Below are positions 12,220 through 24,498 of a stretch of DNA of 64,000 nucleotides, piece after piece. The DNA comes from Paragyromitra xinjiangensis (Eukaryota > Ascomycota > Pezizomycetes > Pezizales > Discinaceae), in NCBI GenBank assembly GCA_038503065.1, contig JBCAMK010000013.1:1612001-1676000 (forward strand), in the 5' to 3' direction. The position numbers were made by a program, and so were the translations under genes. Under the pieces are notes generated by a model. It saw only the letters and a list, made by a program, of their open reading frames with translations. It was not told the DNA's origin and searched no databases. How positions within the stretch are numbered: the stretch's first letter is position 1; the number at the start of each line of letters is the position of its first letter.

Positions 12220-14353
12220 GATTTAAAAGGTATTGTAGAGAGATTTAGAGCTGGGGTGGCTGGGGGAGATGTTTTGGGAGATTCGTGTTTTGACATTTTC
12301 TTAATATTTTCTTACGATGACATGATCTGATGAAGTTGATGTCCTCGTGCTTTTGTTTGGCGGGTTTAACCCAGGACCTTCTTAATTTTCCTTCTTTTTT
12401 CGGGCTCTGGGAATGGCTGAAGGAAGACTTGGAGGAGTTTAAAGCTATGTTTTTTCATTACGGTCTATTTTTGGGACTACACGTTTGGGTATGGACTTTA
12501 CGTCTAGTGTGGGTCTGGCAGTATGATCGAGAAGATATTCTATCTGCCTTCGCTACTACACGCTCCTTTCGGATAAGTTCCCTTTGTTCGGTCATTTTTT
12601 CATCCGGGTTCAAGAAGGTTACGGGGAATCTGGGTATATACGCCATACACGCATGTACTCCATTGGGGAGCCAATGCGTCATGATTCTAGGCACTTGTGT
12701 ATAGATTTCTTTTGTTGGCCTTGGATTGGCTTTTTTCGGGAGGTATATGTGAGATGTGGGATGTATTTAGAAAGACACGGGAGGTTATTGGATGGTATAT
12801 TTAGCGCTATAGGCAAAGGTAATCAATTTTGAACAAGTAATCTCTGGGGGTTCCGGGAGCGTGGGGTCGGAAGAAACGTGGAATAAAACGCCTCGAGAGG
12901 AGTGATGGCGAATTAGACGGGTGATGGATGATTGGAGTTTTTCACTGGGTATCACTCGCTGTGGGTTGGGGTTGTACTGGTAAGGTCGTTTAGGATACTT
13001 ATGGTAGGTAGTTGGGTATGTTTTACTCACTTGGGGTCTTGGGGGATATGTGAAGCTCCTCTATTGGGGGATGAAGCCCTAGGACTTCGGTATTCCACCC
13101 AGCCTGGGCATATTTGTCGCCTGGCTACATGTAGCATTGACGGTTTGGCTACTCGCACATGCCAAGACTGCAACGATTTTTTGAGAGAAATCTTTTGGAT
13201 GACTTTCGGGCTTTGGGGGTTGCTGATGCATCCATGTTAGGAGATTAAAGAAATCGTCGCGTTGAGTGTATCCGAGTGACTTATGGTGATTTGTTATGAT
13301 TTATTACGACTTAGCATCGCCCAATCTTTTTTTTGCTTACTTCGTTAAATATGTGCGACTTTTCGCCCACAGCGCTACTATCGTAAAAGGTGATTGCCTG
13401 TGGCTCCCGTTTCCTTCTTTTAGCTACTCTTAACATCCGGCACGTATAGGGCTGAATGGAGTGGTCAAAGGATATTCGTGTATTTGGGTGTTATTCGCAC
13501 TTATATTTTGATGGGTCTTTTATGGTTACCTCTGGTTTTTGGTGAACCGATAGACAACACGGATCTGGTGGGGGTAGGGAATGGGATTAATTCTGGGGAT
13601 AAGCTTAGGCTAAACAGAGGCATCTTGAATTTCTAGAGAAGGGGAAAAAGGTAATGAGCGGTTCTGGGGGGTAGGCTGGTGGCTTGTGGTTTTGTCGTCA
13701 CGACAAATCACGCTTAACGGAAAGAATTATCTTCACGTGTCAGAGTTGACTTTTATATTTCTTTAGGGTTTTTGTTTGTATATTTTGGCTATTTTTTTGT
13801 GCTTTGTGTTGTACCTTACCCGAATAGGGTGAATGTAATCAATCGATCGATAATTATTTTCATGAGTTCTCACTCGGCATTCTAGGCTCGAGTTTTAGTC
13901 AGGATCCCTTTTCCTTTTGTTTATTTCTTTAGTCTGACTTGAAGATAAGCAGTGGTACTAGAGCTATCGGATGCCTGACTCTTCTGCATATATAATGGCT
14001 TCATTATTACCAGGCCTCATCTAGATCTTTAAGCATCCATTCACCTACTCTCTGCCTGCGTTTCGATATTAAATGTGCCGTGTCCTTCCTTCTCACAGCC
14101 CACTACGCTTAAGTAGCCCTCGTTGGTCTATTCGGTAATGGGCTTGCGGCTTTAACTTAGACTTTGGTCCATCCATCGTGGTGGGTCAGTACGATTCCCA
14201 CAGGCGTGCGTCGGGTAGATTCCTGAAATACGACCCTTCTCTGGACACGAATATAGTTTACGGGCGAATTATTTTAGGTAAACTACTCTGGTTTAAATAT
14301 TCAATTGGTCCACACAGCAAAGTTACATGACGTTTATGGCTATCCACTTTCCC
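12220..14353. other. Intergenic, no gene recognised
   Basis: This holds the 3' region of the Cys-cluster gene and the downstream side of the convergent dehydrogenase gene. Open frames such as 12330-12704 (+) read as hydrophobic T/G-rich translations without domains and are probably chance. One CTACATGTAG palindrome lies at 13125-13134. Confidence 0.5.
13125..13134. repeat. Palindrome CTACATGTAG
   Basis: Perfect 10-bp palindrome and one of four exact copies in the window, all intergenic. By chance well under one copy would be expected in 64 kb. Function unknown. Confidence 0.5.
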
Positions 14354-15180
14354 TCAAATCCTATCGCTCCAGTCATTCTCCTGCTTATCGAAAGGAATTC
14401 TCCAACCACCCTGCTCAGAACGCTTAATGAGATTTAGATAAACGTTTGCTGTGACTGGCCCATCAATACCATAGTACACTCCTCCGTCAGTTTCCGATAC
14501 CTGAAGTGTGAAGTAGAACCTGTTTAAGTTATGTCAGTTAGTATGTAGGATAGAAAAAGTACATGAGAATGGAGTTTTAACTTGCCTGAAACCTCTCTTC
14601 CCATAAGTGTTTGCAAGGGATTCAATAATATACGCAGAGGACGCCTTTCCAATCCCCAGCGATAAAAATTTTGGCAGATTTACCCAGGGAAGTTGGTTAC
14701 CGGTATATATCAAGGCCTTCGGAAGTGCCGGGTCCAACTTCTCCCAACCGGCAACAGCTAGTTGTGCTGCTGCCCAAAGACTCACTGTGTTGACGTTAAA
14801 CTCCTTGCTGATAGCTGCAGTGGTGATTGCTGGTAAGATATTCTCCAGGTCAGAGGGAAAGGTTCCAGCCCAAGCTATTCAACAAAGACAGATCGTATGA
14901 TTAGCGTCAACGTATTGCGTTTACATGGAGAATAATTACCGTTGTGAACCACAACATTCGGAAACCCGCCTAATGCTTCTTGAGCTTCAGCGAACGCTCT
15001 CGGTACCTGTTCAGGATCTGAAAGGTCTAGTTTAATTGGATGGAATCCAATTTCTTTGGCGATTGATAGGTTCGGATTGCGAGAAGCTGCTGCAACTTTA
15101 TAACCTTCGCCGATGAGCTTTGCTGCAACAGAGTGGCCCACACCTTCGCCAGCTCCAAGGATAAGTGCGATGAGACTCAT
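14354..15180 (-). CDS. Atypical short-chain dehydrogenase/reductase (SDR)
   Basis: Predicted 231-residue protein in three exons: 15180-14940, 14874-14586 and 14519-14354. The N-terminus ALILGAGEGVG is the Rossmann nucleotide-binding glycine motif, followed by an ASRNP stretch after beta-2 (NADP preference is possible) and LDLSDPE. VVVHNA stands where SDRs have the NNAG-type motif. Intron 1 is GT-AG (GTAATT..ATAG). Intron 2 needs a GC donor (GCAAGT..ACAG); only this choice keeps the frame into the conserved-looking C-terminal block GGVYYGIDGPV. The usual catalytic YxxxK is not visible: the segment FLSLGIGK has the Lys but Leu at the Tyr position. It therefore belongs to a divergent SDR branch or uses another residue. 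Substrate unknown. A TATA-like box lies about 100 bp upstream. Confidence 0.82.
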
Positions 15181-15280
15181 TTGAGGTTCGGTGACTGGGA
15201 AATTAAGGTGATAATTTTATTGTAAGAGGTTTGGGGTTTTTGGGTGGAGTATTCTGGATTTCAACGGCTTGGAGGCACCT

Positions 15281-15288
15281 CTTTTATA
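15281..15288 (-). promoter_or_regulatory. TATA-like box of the SDR gene
   Basis: Reads TATAAAAG on the minus strand, about 101 bp upstream of the SDR start codon, which is a plausible distance for a fungal TATA element. Confidence 0.4.
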
Positions 15289-16595
15289 ACTCTTCCCGAC
15301 ACCTGGCACTCAGAGGGAAAGCCTTGAATTAATTTGGTGCTATGGTAGGGGGAGAAGCCTGTGTGGTGGTGGTCTTGCATCCGTGCTCGACGATTTCAAA
15401 TCAAGTACATACAAAATATCTTCGACATATCGCATCACTATCGTGTTTATGGGATCATGGGTTAGAAATCAAACTCTATGCACTGTAATGTTGTGTAACT
15501 GTAGCGAGATTGAACGTATTTCAGTCTTGGCAAAAAAGTACACCCATGGTATCGTAGACCTTCGCTTAACTTACCATAGTTAGCACTTTGCATAGCCGAT
15601 GTAGTTAATTAATTTATTGTTGGTATATTAGGGCCTTCCTGGAAACGCGGAGAAGGGAGAAGTAACCAATAAAAGTGGCAGATATGAAGAAATTGGATTT
15701 ATAAGATTCTGCGGCATGCATTGAGTATACAGGCAACGACTACCTGTGAGGCCTTCATGGTCTTATTTGGGTTACTGCGACTTCAACCCCTCCATTTAAT
15801 GATCATGGTTAGATTCGCATTCAATGCTGGCCCCGAATCCAAGGAAGTTCTTGTTCTCTTCACTCAGTAGATCGATCCCATTATATCTTGTGAAAAGTGG
15901 CAGACTTGCTTTTGCTTGGCCCCTTTCGGTCCAGTAGTGTTGTGAATAAATAGATGCTGGGTAATCTTGCTCGCAGTCCATACTGTCGAAGCTGCGGTAA
16001 ATACGGTAAATACATAGTAGGTTGCGTGTTGGGAGGGGGAGTCGGCATAGAACTAGGTGCTTCTGAGCTGACGAAATTTTTATTGAGTTTTACTTTCATT
16101 CTCGTCTTCTACTTGCTTTATCCAGACTGCTCTCCCTGATCTCTTTCCTATTCGTGTTCGTTTATATAGGACGCTCTAATTCCCTTTTTTTTAGTTTGAC
16201 GTTGCCCGGCAGTCTAATAGATTGCTCACCTATGGCCCCATTATATGTTTACTTTTTTGTCAAGTAATACTCTGTTTGAATTATATTCACACTTCCACAT
16301 CGACTTACTACCGCCCTAAAACGGGATGTCTAGCGTACCTCGTTGGAAAGATAATGATCGTCTCGGGAGAATTCAATATCCCTATCTACGATATATTTAA
16401 TTTGCGATATAGTATAATTCAGCTTTGCCCAGTTAGAATTACTCCACAATATCCTACCACTTATGAATGCCAGCACGCAAGCTTGGCTTTCTATGAATTA
16501 CGCACTGAAATCTATATCTTAATCAACAGGAATACAGTTACCATCCAGATCCATCAACGCAAACAGCTACAACAAGCCACAACAAAAACAGCAAG
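15289..16595. other. Intergenic between divergent genes
   Basis: Divergent promoter region between the SDR gene (-) and the 16.6-kb gene (+). AT-rich, with no domain-bearing open frame seen. Confidence 0.45.
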
Positions 16596-17650
16596 ATGTC
16601 AAAAAGTACAGCGAACATCATTCCCGAGAGGGATGAAACGCCAAAGCTAAACCCACCACACACCCACCTTTCACTCTTTACCTTTACATCTCACCTCCCA
16701 CCCGGAATCATCAAACGTGGCCTTGAGCCTTGGAGATGGTCCCCAGTGTACCTCAGCGCGTTGAGAATTTCCGTTAAAACAGAGGTAGAGTCTAAAGTAA
16801 TCCTTGAGCCTCTTTCTTGTGAACTGCCTCTCCGCTACGATGGACCGACTAGGCTAGAACTTGTCAAAGTTTTATCAAAGCCATCGACGTTTCCCATAGG
16901 TTCAAATACACCACGTTCACTCACATCAATCTCGATGGTAATTTGGGATATACTTTACTCCCGTCAGATCCGGCATGTTTTAAGCGATCATGTCCTGAAG
17001 TTGCTCGAACATATGATAGCTTACATGCTTACTTATCTTAAAGTTAACGTTGCGGGAAAGATTAATGTATTTTTAAGGTATGGTTTTCCAAAGAGCGGTG
17101 ATTCTTTATATTGACGCGTATTTTAACATGATCCCATTTATATTGCAGATCGAGACCAGGAGGAGAAGCACACCTGAGATATCGTGGATCTACCGGAAAG
17201 TTCCGGCCCGCAGCATCGTTTTATCCTGTCCATCAGTCAAAGGCTCCACAATGTACACCGCAGTCGCCTTCGCTTTCTATTGTAATCCCGTGCCGACAGG
17301 TTGATCATTATGCACAAGAAATGGCGTATCTTCTGTCTCTTGCACAAAACCATTTTCTTGCTGGTGGCGACCAGGGAAAAGCATGCCAGCCGTATGTTCT
17401 AACTATCCGCGGAACACGAGTATCTATCCTCACGGCCAGAATAAGTATCCCTTATCTGGAGTCTGTTGAGGAGATGAAGGTTCGAAGCAAAGGTTTGAAA
17501 GTGTTGGTTTCTGAGGAATTTGATATGGCGATTATGGAAGACCGGGTGAGGTTTTTGAGCATATTTGAAGAGCTACTAGTTGGGTTGGTGTTACGGGACT
17601 CCTGCGTGTTGAGGAGAGAAGAAAAGAAGAAGGGATCCTGCTCGAAATAA
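16596..17650 (+). CDS. Two-exon hypothetical protein
   Basis: Predicted 327 residues in exons 16596-17077 and 17149-17650. The 71-bp intron (GTATGG..TTGCAG) has matching phase and removes the stop at the end of the first open frame. I do not recognise the family. Exon 1 encodes a mixed region (LPPGIIKRGLEPWRWSPVYL) followed by a predicted helical stretch. Exon 2 encodes a Pro/Ser-rich linker and then an apparently folded segment: VDHYAQEMAYLLSLAQNHFL, a strand-like VLTIRGTRVSILTARISIPYL, and a helix with FDMAIMEDRVRFLSIFEELL. This order (helix, beta pair, helix) resembles uncharacterised fungal proteins. The C-terminus is Lys-rich. It could be a live gene or a slightly decayed member of a larger family. 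Confidence 0.55.
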
Positions 17651-20600
17651 GTCCGGAAAGGCAAGTAAGGGTATTGGAAAAAAGAAGGAAAATAACGAGG
17701 GAAAAAGGTGGTAGTGGAGCTTTGGACGAACGCTCCAGAAGCCAGCGCCAAACTTGTCCTATGTCTAACCCTCCTTACTTCGTTGGTACGAGAAATAGCC
17801 GTAGCCCACTATGTTAGATGCTAAGTTTGAAGGAATTCTCGTACAAGATGGGAATTTCCCATGCAAGACAGCAGATTTGATTACTATTGATATCACTAGA
17901 TGCACAACGATTCAACTTTTAGGTGAAATTTAAAGTGCGATAGCACCATAACCCAGGTCGTTTGATGTACCTACTTAATGAAGCGCAAAAATCTTTGTTC
18001 TGAATAGAACTAGCCGATTATAATGAGTATAGCTACTATCTTCGATCAGCCAAATACCAGGACGGCCCAAATACCAGGAATGTCCGATCTTGTTTCTAAT
18101 TGGCTGGAGGTTGGTTACCCTACCGAATCGAAGCAAGTTTCCCCACAAGATTTGTGTTCTGGTATTTGGCCGATCGAGGATAGTATGGCTTAACTCCAAC
18201 ATTTGTAATGATTGGGCTGTTTAAGCTGTAATAAGTGGTGCATGCGGCCTTAACCGATGTCATACCTGAGCTCAGAGCTGATAGTTAGGTAGAGGGTACG
18301 AGAAAGCTTTTCCTGGGCTTCTCTTTCTTTAGTGGCGAGTACTCATGTTGAAAGTGGAATCTCATACGCCGGGTGGCTTCTCCGCTGCTTGCTCGTTGTC
18401 CGTTGCTATGCTATAATTAGATGTTTCTCTGGGAGCGGTTAGAGTCGGTTATGAAGTAATTGCTAGCCTTCACACAATAGCACTCGATTTGAATTCCTTA
18501 ATACAAACTAATACAGCGACAGACGGAAAAGGCTTGTAGAGCCGTGGAGCCGCGAGTTTTCGCATTAATTAGGATCACTCAGTCTATCGTTAGAGACTGG
18601 TTCTGTGGCATGCGCATGAGAGCCTCGTGCCCGGTACCGGTACGGTCTGGCAATCTTTTTATATGTATCTGCAGCGCCACACTAACCTCAGCCACCCGGA
18701 GAGATGCCGTTTGGTTGGTATTTATGGAAAATATAGTCTGCATAGCAAAAAAAGACCGGTCGCAATACCAAAAAGCTTCTTACTCCCTTCTGTCAAATGG
18801 TAAGGTGTCCAGGTGCACTCCACTTATAGGGAACGGTTGGTGTTTAAGGTTTTATGACGTAGAGGCTGGGTCCACCGAAACAAGAACCTGTTGTGAGCGG
18901 AGTTTAAAATTGGTCGAATCTCACATATCCGATCGCGCTTAATGCAGATCCGATAGTAAGATTACATTTTGAAACGGAAGTTTTTGACGGGAATGTCGTG
19001 TCTTAGCCACGGGAGTACACGTAAATTATATGTTCTTTAGATGCATACATATGTTTGTCCGACCCCGTTTCTGTGTTTCCAAATATTGCCTTGATCCTAT
19101 CGAAGCCCAGCGAAGCTTTATAGTGGAGGGAACCCTGGTATTAAGTTAAGAGGACTATTCCTTCTGATCTTCAGTTAAATCAACCACAATCTCCTTGACA
19201 CTCGCTGCGTTTAAGTGCTCCAGCCCCAACAGTGCCGACTTCCAAACTCCGTCAAGATGCTCGATTCTAAGGCACCTGCGGAATCTAGCTTTCTCAAGAA
19301 GCTCAGAACATGGGATGCAATCCGTGCGACTAGACCTCTTCCTACAAACGAGCAAATACGTCGAGCTATCCGCCAAGACATGTATACGCAAAGACATCTA
19401 TCCTACAAGGTTCTGAAGTGCGAGCCCGTGGGCCTAGCGGGAACGCGGTTTGTGGAGATATTTTATGGGCCAGGGCAGTCGTGATCGGTCGGTTATTGTT
19501 ATGTGGGGTGTTGTTGTGGTTCTTGGGGTGTTTAAGAGCTGCTTTTTTGTGCTGAGGATGGTTTGATTCTATCAGAAGTTTGATGTTCAAGTGCAAGGTT
19601 AGTCTACTGCTTTCGCTTCGCAATGTTTATGATATCTAACCGTTTTACCCATAGATACTTGTGGGATGAGCCTCCTGAAAACCAACTATGGTACATTGAA
19701 CGATTCAGCGGAGGATGGCGAGGAGTGATTAGGGATAAACTACCGGGTTTTTACGATCCTAGCAAACTTTACTCGCTCTCTCGAGCTTGAAGTCAAGCCT
19801 TCGAGGCTGTGAACGGTTTACCGAAGTTCTTAGGCAGAAGCTTCGACGGGATTTGTTCCGATGTTTGACAACATCGTAAGGTAGACGGTTCTATTGGGGG
19901 TACTAGATGGGGTAGAAACTGAAGGTTACTGTGTTTCGGTTATAATTAGGTAGTGGGCATTCGGGTGTAGTCATTCTTTACTGTGCTGGTATTAAATTTC
20001 TTTTGTTACTCTTTGGTTTAATTTTTAATTTTCCTGTACGGGGGCATCTGTTACATTTAGATCTCCAAAGGTTTCTTTAGACATCATGAGTTATAGATTT
20101 AATGTAGTTACGTTTTGTAGGTGGTAACTTGGCTCCTCTCATCATTCGCGAGTCACGTGTGTTTCTTACACTATTCTCTATGTGTTTGGGGTAGGTTTTA
20201 GTGAGTGGTCTCCAGGGGCTTTACCATGAATCATTCAACGAGGAAGGTGAGGGGTATTCTTTCACTTTCGCAGGGAACCCCGCTCCTTAGGCTTTACCAA
20301 TCCGATCTCCTAACGGAGTGGAGAGGATTATGCACTTAGGGATGCAGAGTGATTGGCATGGATATACTGCCATTGAGGTCGAACCGCATGAAAATACCAA
20401 TGTGCGTGTTGTACGTTGTGTTCTTTCACGAGTGAGAATTTATGAATCGCAAAAATGAGGTGGAAGGCACCGTAACCTAATTCTGGGGTTCAGTGGGTTG
20501 CCTGATAAAATTATCCTGACTTGATCCTTCTGGATCCACTAGCACTCAACGAAAGAGTCTACCCCTCAATTTATTGTGATGGTGTATTCGGGTCGAGAGT

Positions 20601-21806
20601 TATTGGACAGACGACATAATTGGGGCTGTGCTGGAGTTTTGTGTTGGTGCCGAAACCGAAATGAAGAAATGGAGGTGTGTCACACGCGTCTTATGCCGTC
20701 CGTATAGTTTCTCGAGTGAGAGATTGTGAATTCGTACTAAAATTAGATCTTCCTGTCAGGCTAACTAACGTTTTTTATCTCACTTTCTGAGAAAAAGTAA
20801 TGGCAAATCACCGGTTTGGGGTAATTGGAACTGCTTATTGTATCTATGGCTTATTGAAATCAATTGAGGATAAAGTACGGAGTATTTTCTTAATACACTC
20901 TATTTTAGTTCTTCGCCTCGTATCCATGCTTGGCATTCTGGATGACCTTGCCAAGTCTCTATTTTCGGACATGAGATGAAATAACGGTAGGGCTTCGCGA
21001 GATAACTCCGATAGTGCTCAGAGTTCTGGGTTTCGCTTTTGCATATAAATCTTTAGTCAAGCACTTCTGTTCTGACCTTTCTTCGGTTCATTGTCCGCTG
21101 CGTGACGACGCAGAGGCAGTGCAGACATCCCGAAGATCCTTTTTCGGGATCTCATTTTCTTCGTCCTGGACCGAAAACAGGACGCAATCTGGTTTGCCTC
21201 CCGCATTACTGCTTAGGGGAGGTGAGGTTGCAGGGCAACGGGATCAAGTCTTGGAACATACGTAACGATAGTCTTGGCGGCAACGTGGTGGGCAGGTTTC
21301 CGCTCGTTACCATAACTTCTTTTCTCGTCCTGTAACTGTAGGAACGTCATCTGCTCCATAACGCGTCACTCACTGCTCTCTCCCGGTGTAATGGCCGTTG
21401 ATGCACCACTCCACTCCACAGGACAAGGAACGGAGAAACTTGCTTCGCCATTTGTCTCTCGTGGATCGTTGTGGCTCTCTCTGCTGGTCAGGTATGCATG
21501 GGGTAGGTTTACTCTATTTGTGCCTTGGGATACGTAGTTATTCTAGAAGCCATGCATCCAGATCCCATAGGGCGGGAAACCGGTCACTTGGGAATTCGTG
21601 ATACTATTTAGTCAATCCTGCACCCCTCTTCTAATCTTTTCCCATCTCTACATTGGTCTGCCAGCTTCTTCCCATAAACCCATCCCCTCTCTGTAGCGAT
21701 TTATCATTACTGAGATTTATCTGAGTCTCATCAACACCATCCCCCATCCCTTGAGTTGAGCAGAGTTATCCTAGACTTTCGCTTCTCTTGTTGGCACCAG
21801 TGAACC
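17651..21806. other. Long intergenic stretch, no convincing gene
   Basis: About 4.1 kb. It contains a short hairpin element at 18034-18185, one copy of a dispersed repeat near 17945-17985, and an unassigned 75-codon frame from the ATG at 19257 to 19484 (+), overlapped on the minus strand by a Leu-rich frame (19397-19155). I cannot support either as a gene. From 21600 on, a T/C-rich leader precedes the SUR7-like gene. Confidence 0.45.
18034..18185. repeat. Short inverted-repeat (hairpin) element
   Basis: Arms at 18034-18059 and 18160-18185 are 26 bp and match at 24 positions in inverted orientation. The left arm ends in CCAAATACCA, which is also directly repeated at 18067. The 152-bp unit has the shape of a tiny MITE or foldback element. 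No clear target duplication was found. Confidence 0.5.
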
Positions 21807-22827
21807 ATGCGTTTTTCAGCAATTATCCCCATCCTGCTCTCTGTAGCAGCGTTCATCCTCTCTCTTCTTGTGCTCCTTGCTGGTCGAAATACAAACTTCT
21901 TGACAGATACCTATATAATTAAGGTAATTCTTGCTTGCTTTCCTGTGACGTCTAATCTGCCTCAAACTAACCCCCTGCTGCTTAGCTCAATACGACAAAC
22001 ATTGGAGATGGAAATATCAACATCCCCAACACTGGTATCTCCATCATCGATAACGCTGCCGACAGTCTCGTTAGCGATATTGTACAATCTGCTGCCAAGA
22101 GACTTGGTATCCATGATTTTTACACCGCAGAGGTGATGGGCTACTGTGAAGGCACTTTGAACTCTACCGGTAACGGCCACACTAGGGACGTTGTCACGAA
22201 CTGTACCAGCAGAGCCATGTTCACCTTCGACATCGTCACGATCCTACAGAACGAGCTGACCCTCTCTGGCCTTGGGATTACACTGGACGATATTGGTTTC
22301 CCGACTGACGACGTTGATCGAGCGGTCAAAGCGTTGAATGTCGCGTATAAGGCTATGTTTATTACGTACTGTATTGGTATTGCGACTGCGGGCGTTTGCA
22401 TGTTGCTCGGATTCCTTGGATTCTTCATGGGTCGCTTGGCTGCTTGCATGAATTGGATGTTCGCATTTGTATGTTTTCCCTCCTCTTTTGTGAAGCATTT
22501 GTAAGCGCATATCTAACGACTTAACTATAGATCTCTTTCCTCTCTCTTGGAATCGCCTCTGGTATTGCTACCGCGCTTGCCGTCAAGTTGCGCGACATTA
22601 TCAACTCGAAGTTGCGGGACATTGGCATCACAGCATCGTACTCATCAAAGTTTCTCGGTATGACTTGGGCTGCAGTTGCCGCTATGCTGATCGTCTGTCT
22701 TTACTGGTGTTGCGCTTGTTTCTCTGGCCGTAAAGATAATAAGAGCAAAACTCGTCGTGACGCCGGAGATGAGAATGGGCTTGTTAGCGAGAAGCCGGTT
22801 GCGCGTAGGGGGAGGTGGAGACGCTAA
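21807..22827 (+). CDS. SUR7/PalI-like plasma-membrane protein
   Basis: Predicted 298 residues in three exons: 21807-21923, 21986-22468 and 22531-22827, both introns phase 0 (GTAATT..CTTAG and GTATGT..ATAG). The topology fits SUR7/PalI: an N-terminal membrane segment (FSAIIPILLSVAAFILSLLV), an extracellular loop with MGYCEG then VTNCTS (the paired cysteines typical of the family), and three later membrane segments (around ITYCIGIATAGVCMLLGFLG, ISFLSLGIASGIATALAV and WAAVAAMLIVCLYWCCACF). The cytoplasmic tail is basic. Family members sit in cell-cortex eisosome domains or act in pH signalling; which role applies here is not decidable. NCTS and NSTG are possible N-glycosylation sites. Confidence 0.85.
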
Positions 22828-24498
22828 GTGGTTGGTTTTGGATGAATGAGTAACGATTAATTATTAATGAGGGCGATCTGGCTGCTAGTAGCTCGGACAC
22901 GCGTGTATAGAGTTTTGGCTTGTTTTTGTTCATTGTATAGCGTGTTAGTGTGGAGTTGATTTTGCTTTTGAGTTTTTGGGATTGTGATACCCTGTTACTG
23001 GCCTTTCGGCCGCTGGTTTCTTTTTTATGTTGTCGATTTTGAGTATGGGGCATTGATGGGATTCTGGGATTGTATTCAGTGATAGAATTTAAAGGTCAAT
23101 GGCTCGAATACTTTCGGTTTTCCTGAAACGCTGAGGCTAAGTGATTTAGAAGGGGCACTTTGTTGTTAAGCGTGACTTATCTACTAAAGCGGCCTTGGCT
23201 CCGGTTATCACTCCTGTAGCGTTTTAAGGTTACTTACAAGGTATTAATAACTGGTGGACTCTTAAATTTCATGCTTGGGGGAGGTAAGAGAAACTAAAAT
23301 TACTATTCAAACTCGTTCGATCTGAAGTACTCTGGCTATCGGGCGAGACATCCGCAACGCTACCCTAAGTGGCTTCTCTAGATCCGAGCTAAGACGATTG
23401 ACGAGTGACACTTTGTGATAGTAGAAGTTGTATCCAGACCTAGCGAGATCCTGGCCATAACCACAACTGGAAGTGGGGGAAAGTACACTAGCAAGCTCTC
23501 GATACTACAAGGCTTCGTATCAATCGATACCGATGGATTACAAATGCTCTTAGCGGCCCACTGCACGGTTCTCTTGTTTAGAATACGGGTCCTCGGAAGG
23601 GACGGCGTGGGGGTATTTTGCATCTGAGTGGTCCGTGGTTGAAATTATGGATTGTGTTTAGGAGGGATGGGGCGTTGTTGGTTCGTGATGGCTTTTCTTG
23701 ATACTGAAGTGTGGATAGCCTAAAGTATTTGTAAGCTAGATGCTAAAGTGTTAGGTTGTATGGTTGAGATAACGTGGACGTTTGATTAGAGTGATTGTTG
23801 ATGATCGAGTGGCACCTCTTCAGGTTAACAAACGAGTTTCGAAGAAATCTTATTACACGTCTCAATGGATTGCGAACCTACTGTACTGAGCTCATGAATA
23901 GTACAATTTCTACTCGAGATAATCTAAAGCGGGATAGGTCCTAACAACCCTAACCCAATGACAATACCAGCAATTTATCCGGACCTCTCCAACATTTAGC
24001 AAATAGAACAAGCAAGTCTAACCCTCATCGGAGAATTAATCCCCTAGAAGCTCACATATCAAGAACCTCGACAAACTAGCGAGCCTTGGCTATCCCCACA
24101 GTCATAACATTCCTCATTGAATCTCCTCCCCACACTGGTCAATTATGACAGATCCTCTCACTGGCTTCCACTTCAGCGGAGCTATCGGGCCGTCGAAGAC
24201 AGGAAAATTCGGCAAACGTGCATGTGCAGTTGGAACCAGGTTACTTCCCCGCATCTTGGGGGTGTTCTGGAATGTCCTGAGCTTGTTAGCTCGGAGAGAA
24301 TTCCGGGCTTTGGGTGGAGGTGGAGGTCGCTTATCAGGCCGGTTATCGGGGGGTGTCGGTTGTTTGTGGGGTGTAGGGGTGTGGTTGGTGGTGGGGTTTA
24401 TAGAGGGAGGTTTCGCCCTCGTGGATTTTGGGTCATTGTCCTCAATTCTATCGAAGATTTACTACTAGCTTTGAAATATCGAGACTATCACATCCAAC
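22828..24498. other. Intergenic, no gene recognised
   Basis: This holds the 3' region of the SUR7-like gene and the promoter side of the dioxygenase gene. It contains a telomere-like AACCCTAACCC at 23946-23956. From about 24240 to 24480 the + strand is markedly G-rich. Confidence 0.5.
23946..23956 (+). repeat. Telomere-like AACCCTAACCC word
   Basis: Two telomere-type units about 550 bp upstream of the dioxygenase start codon. Confidence 0.5.

Noticed and set aside
12330..13240. Overlapping Trp/Leu-rich frames downstream of the Cys-cluster gene
   Set aside because: Composition reflects T/G-rich 3' DNA; no domain or splice structure.
19155..19484. Overlapping frames, one Leu-rich like an F-box tail
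   Set aside because: Both strands open over the same short span without a start, domain or intron evidence.
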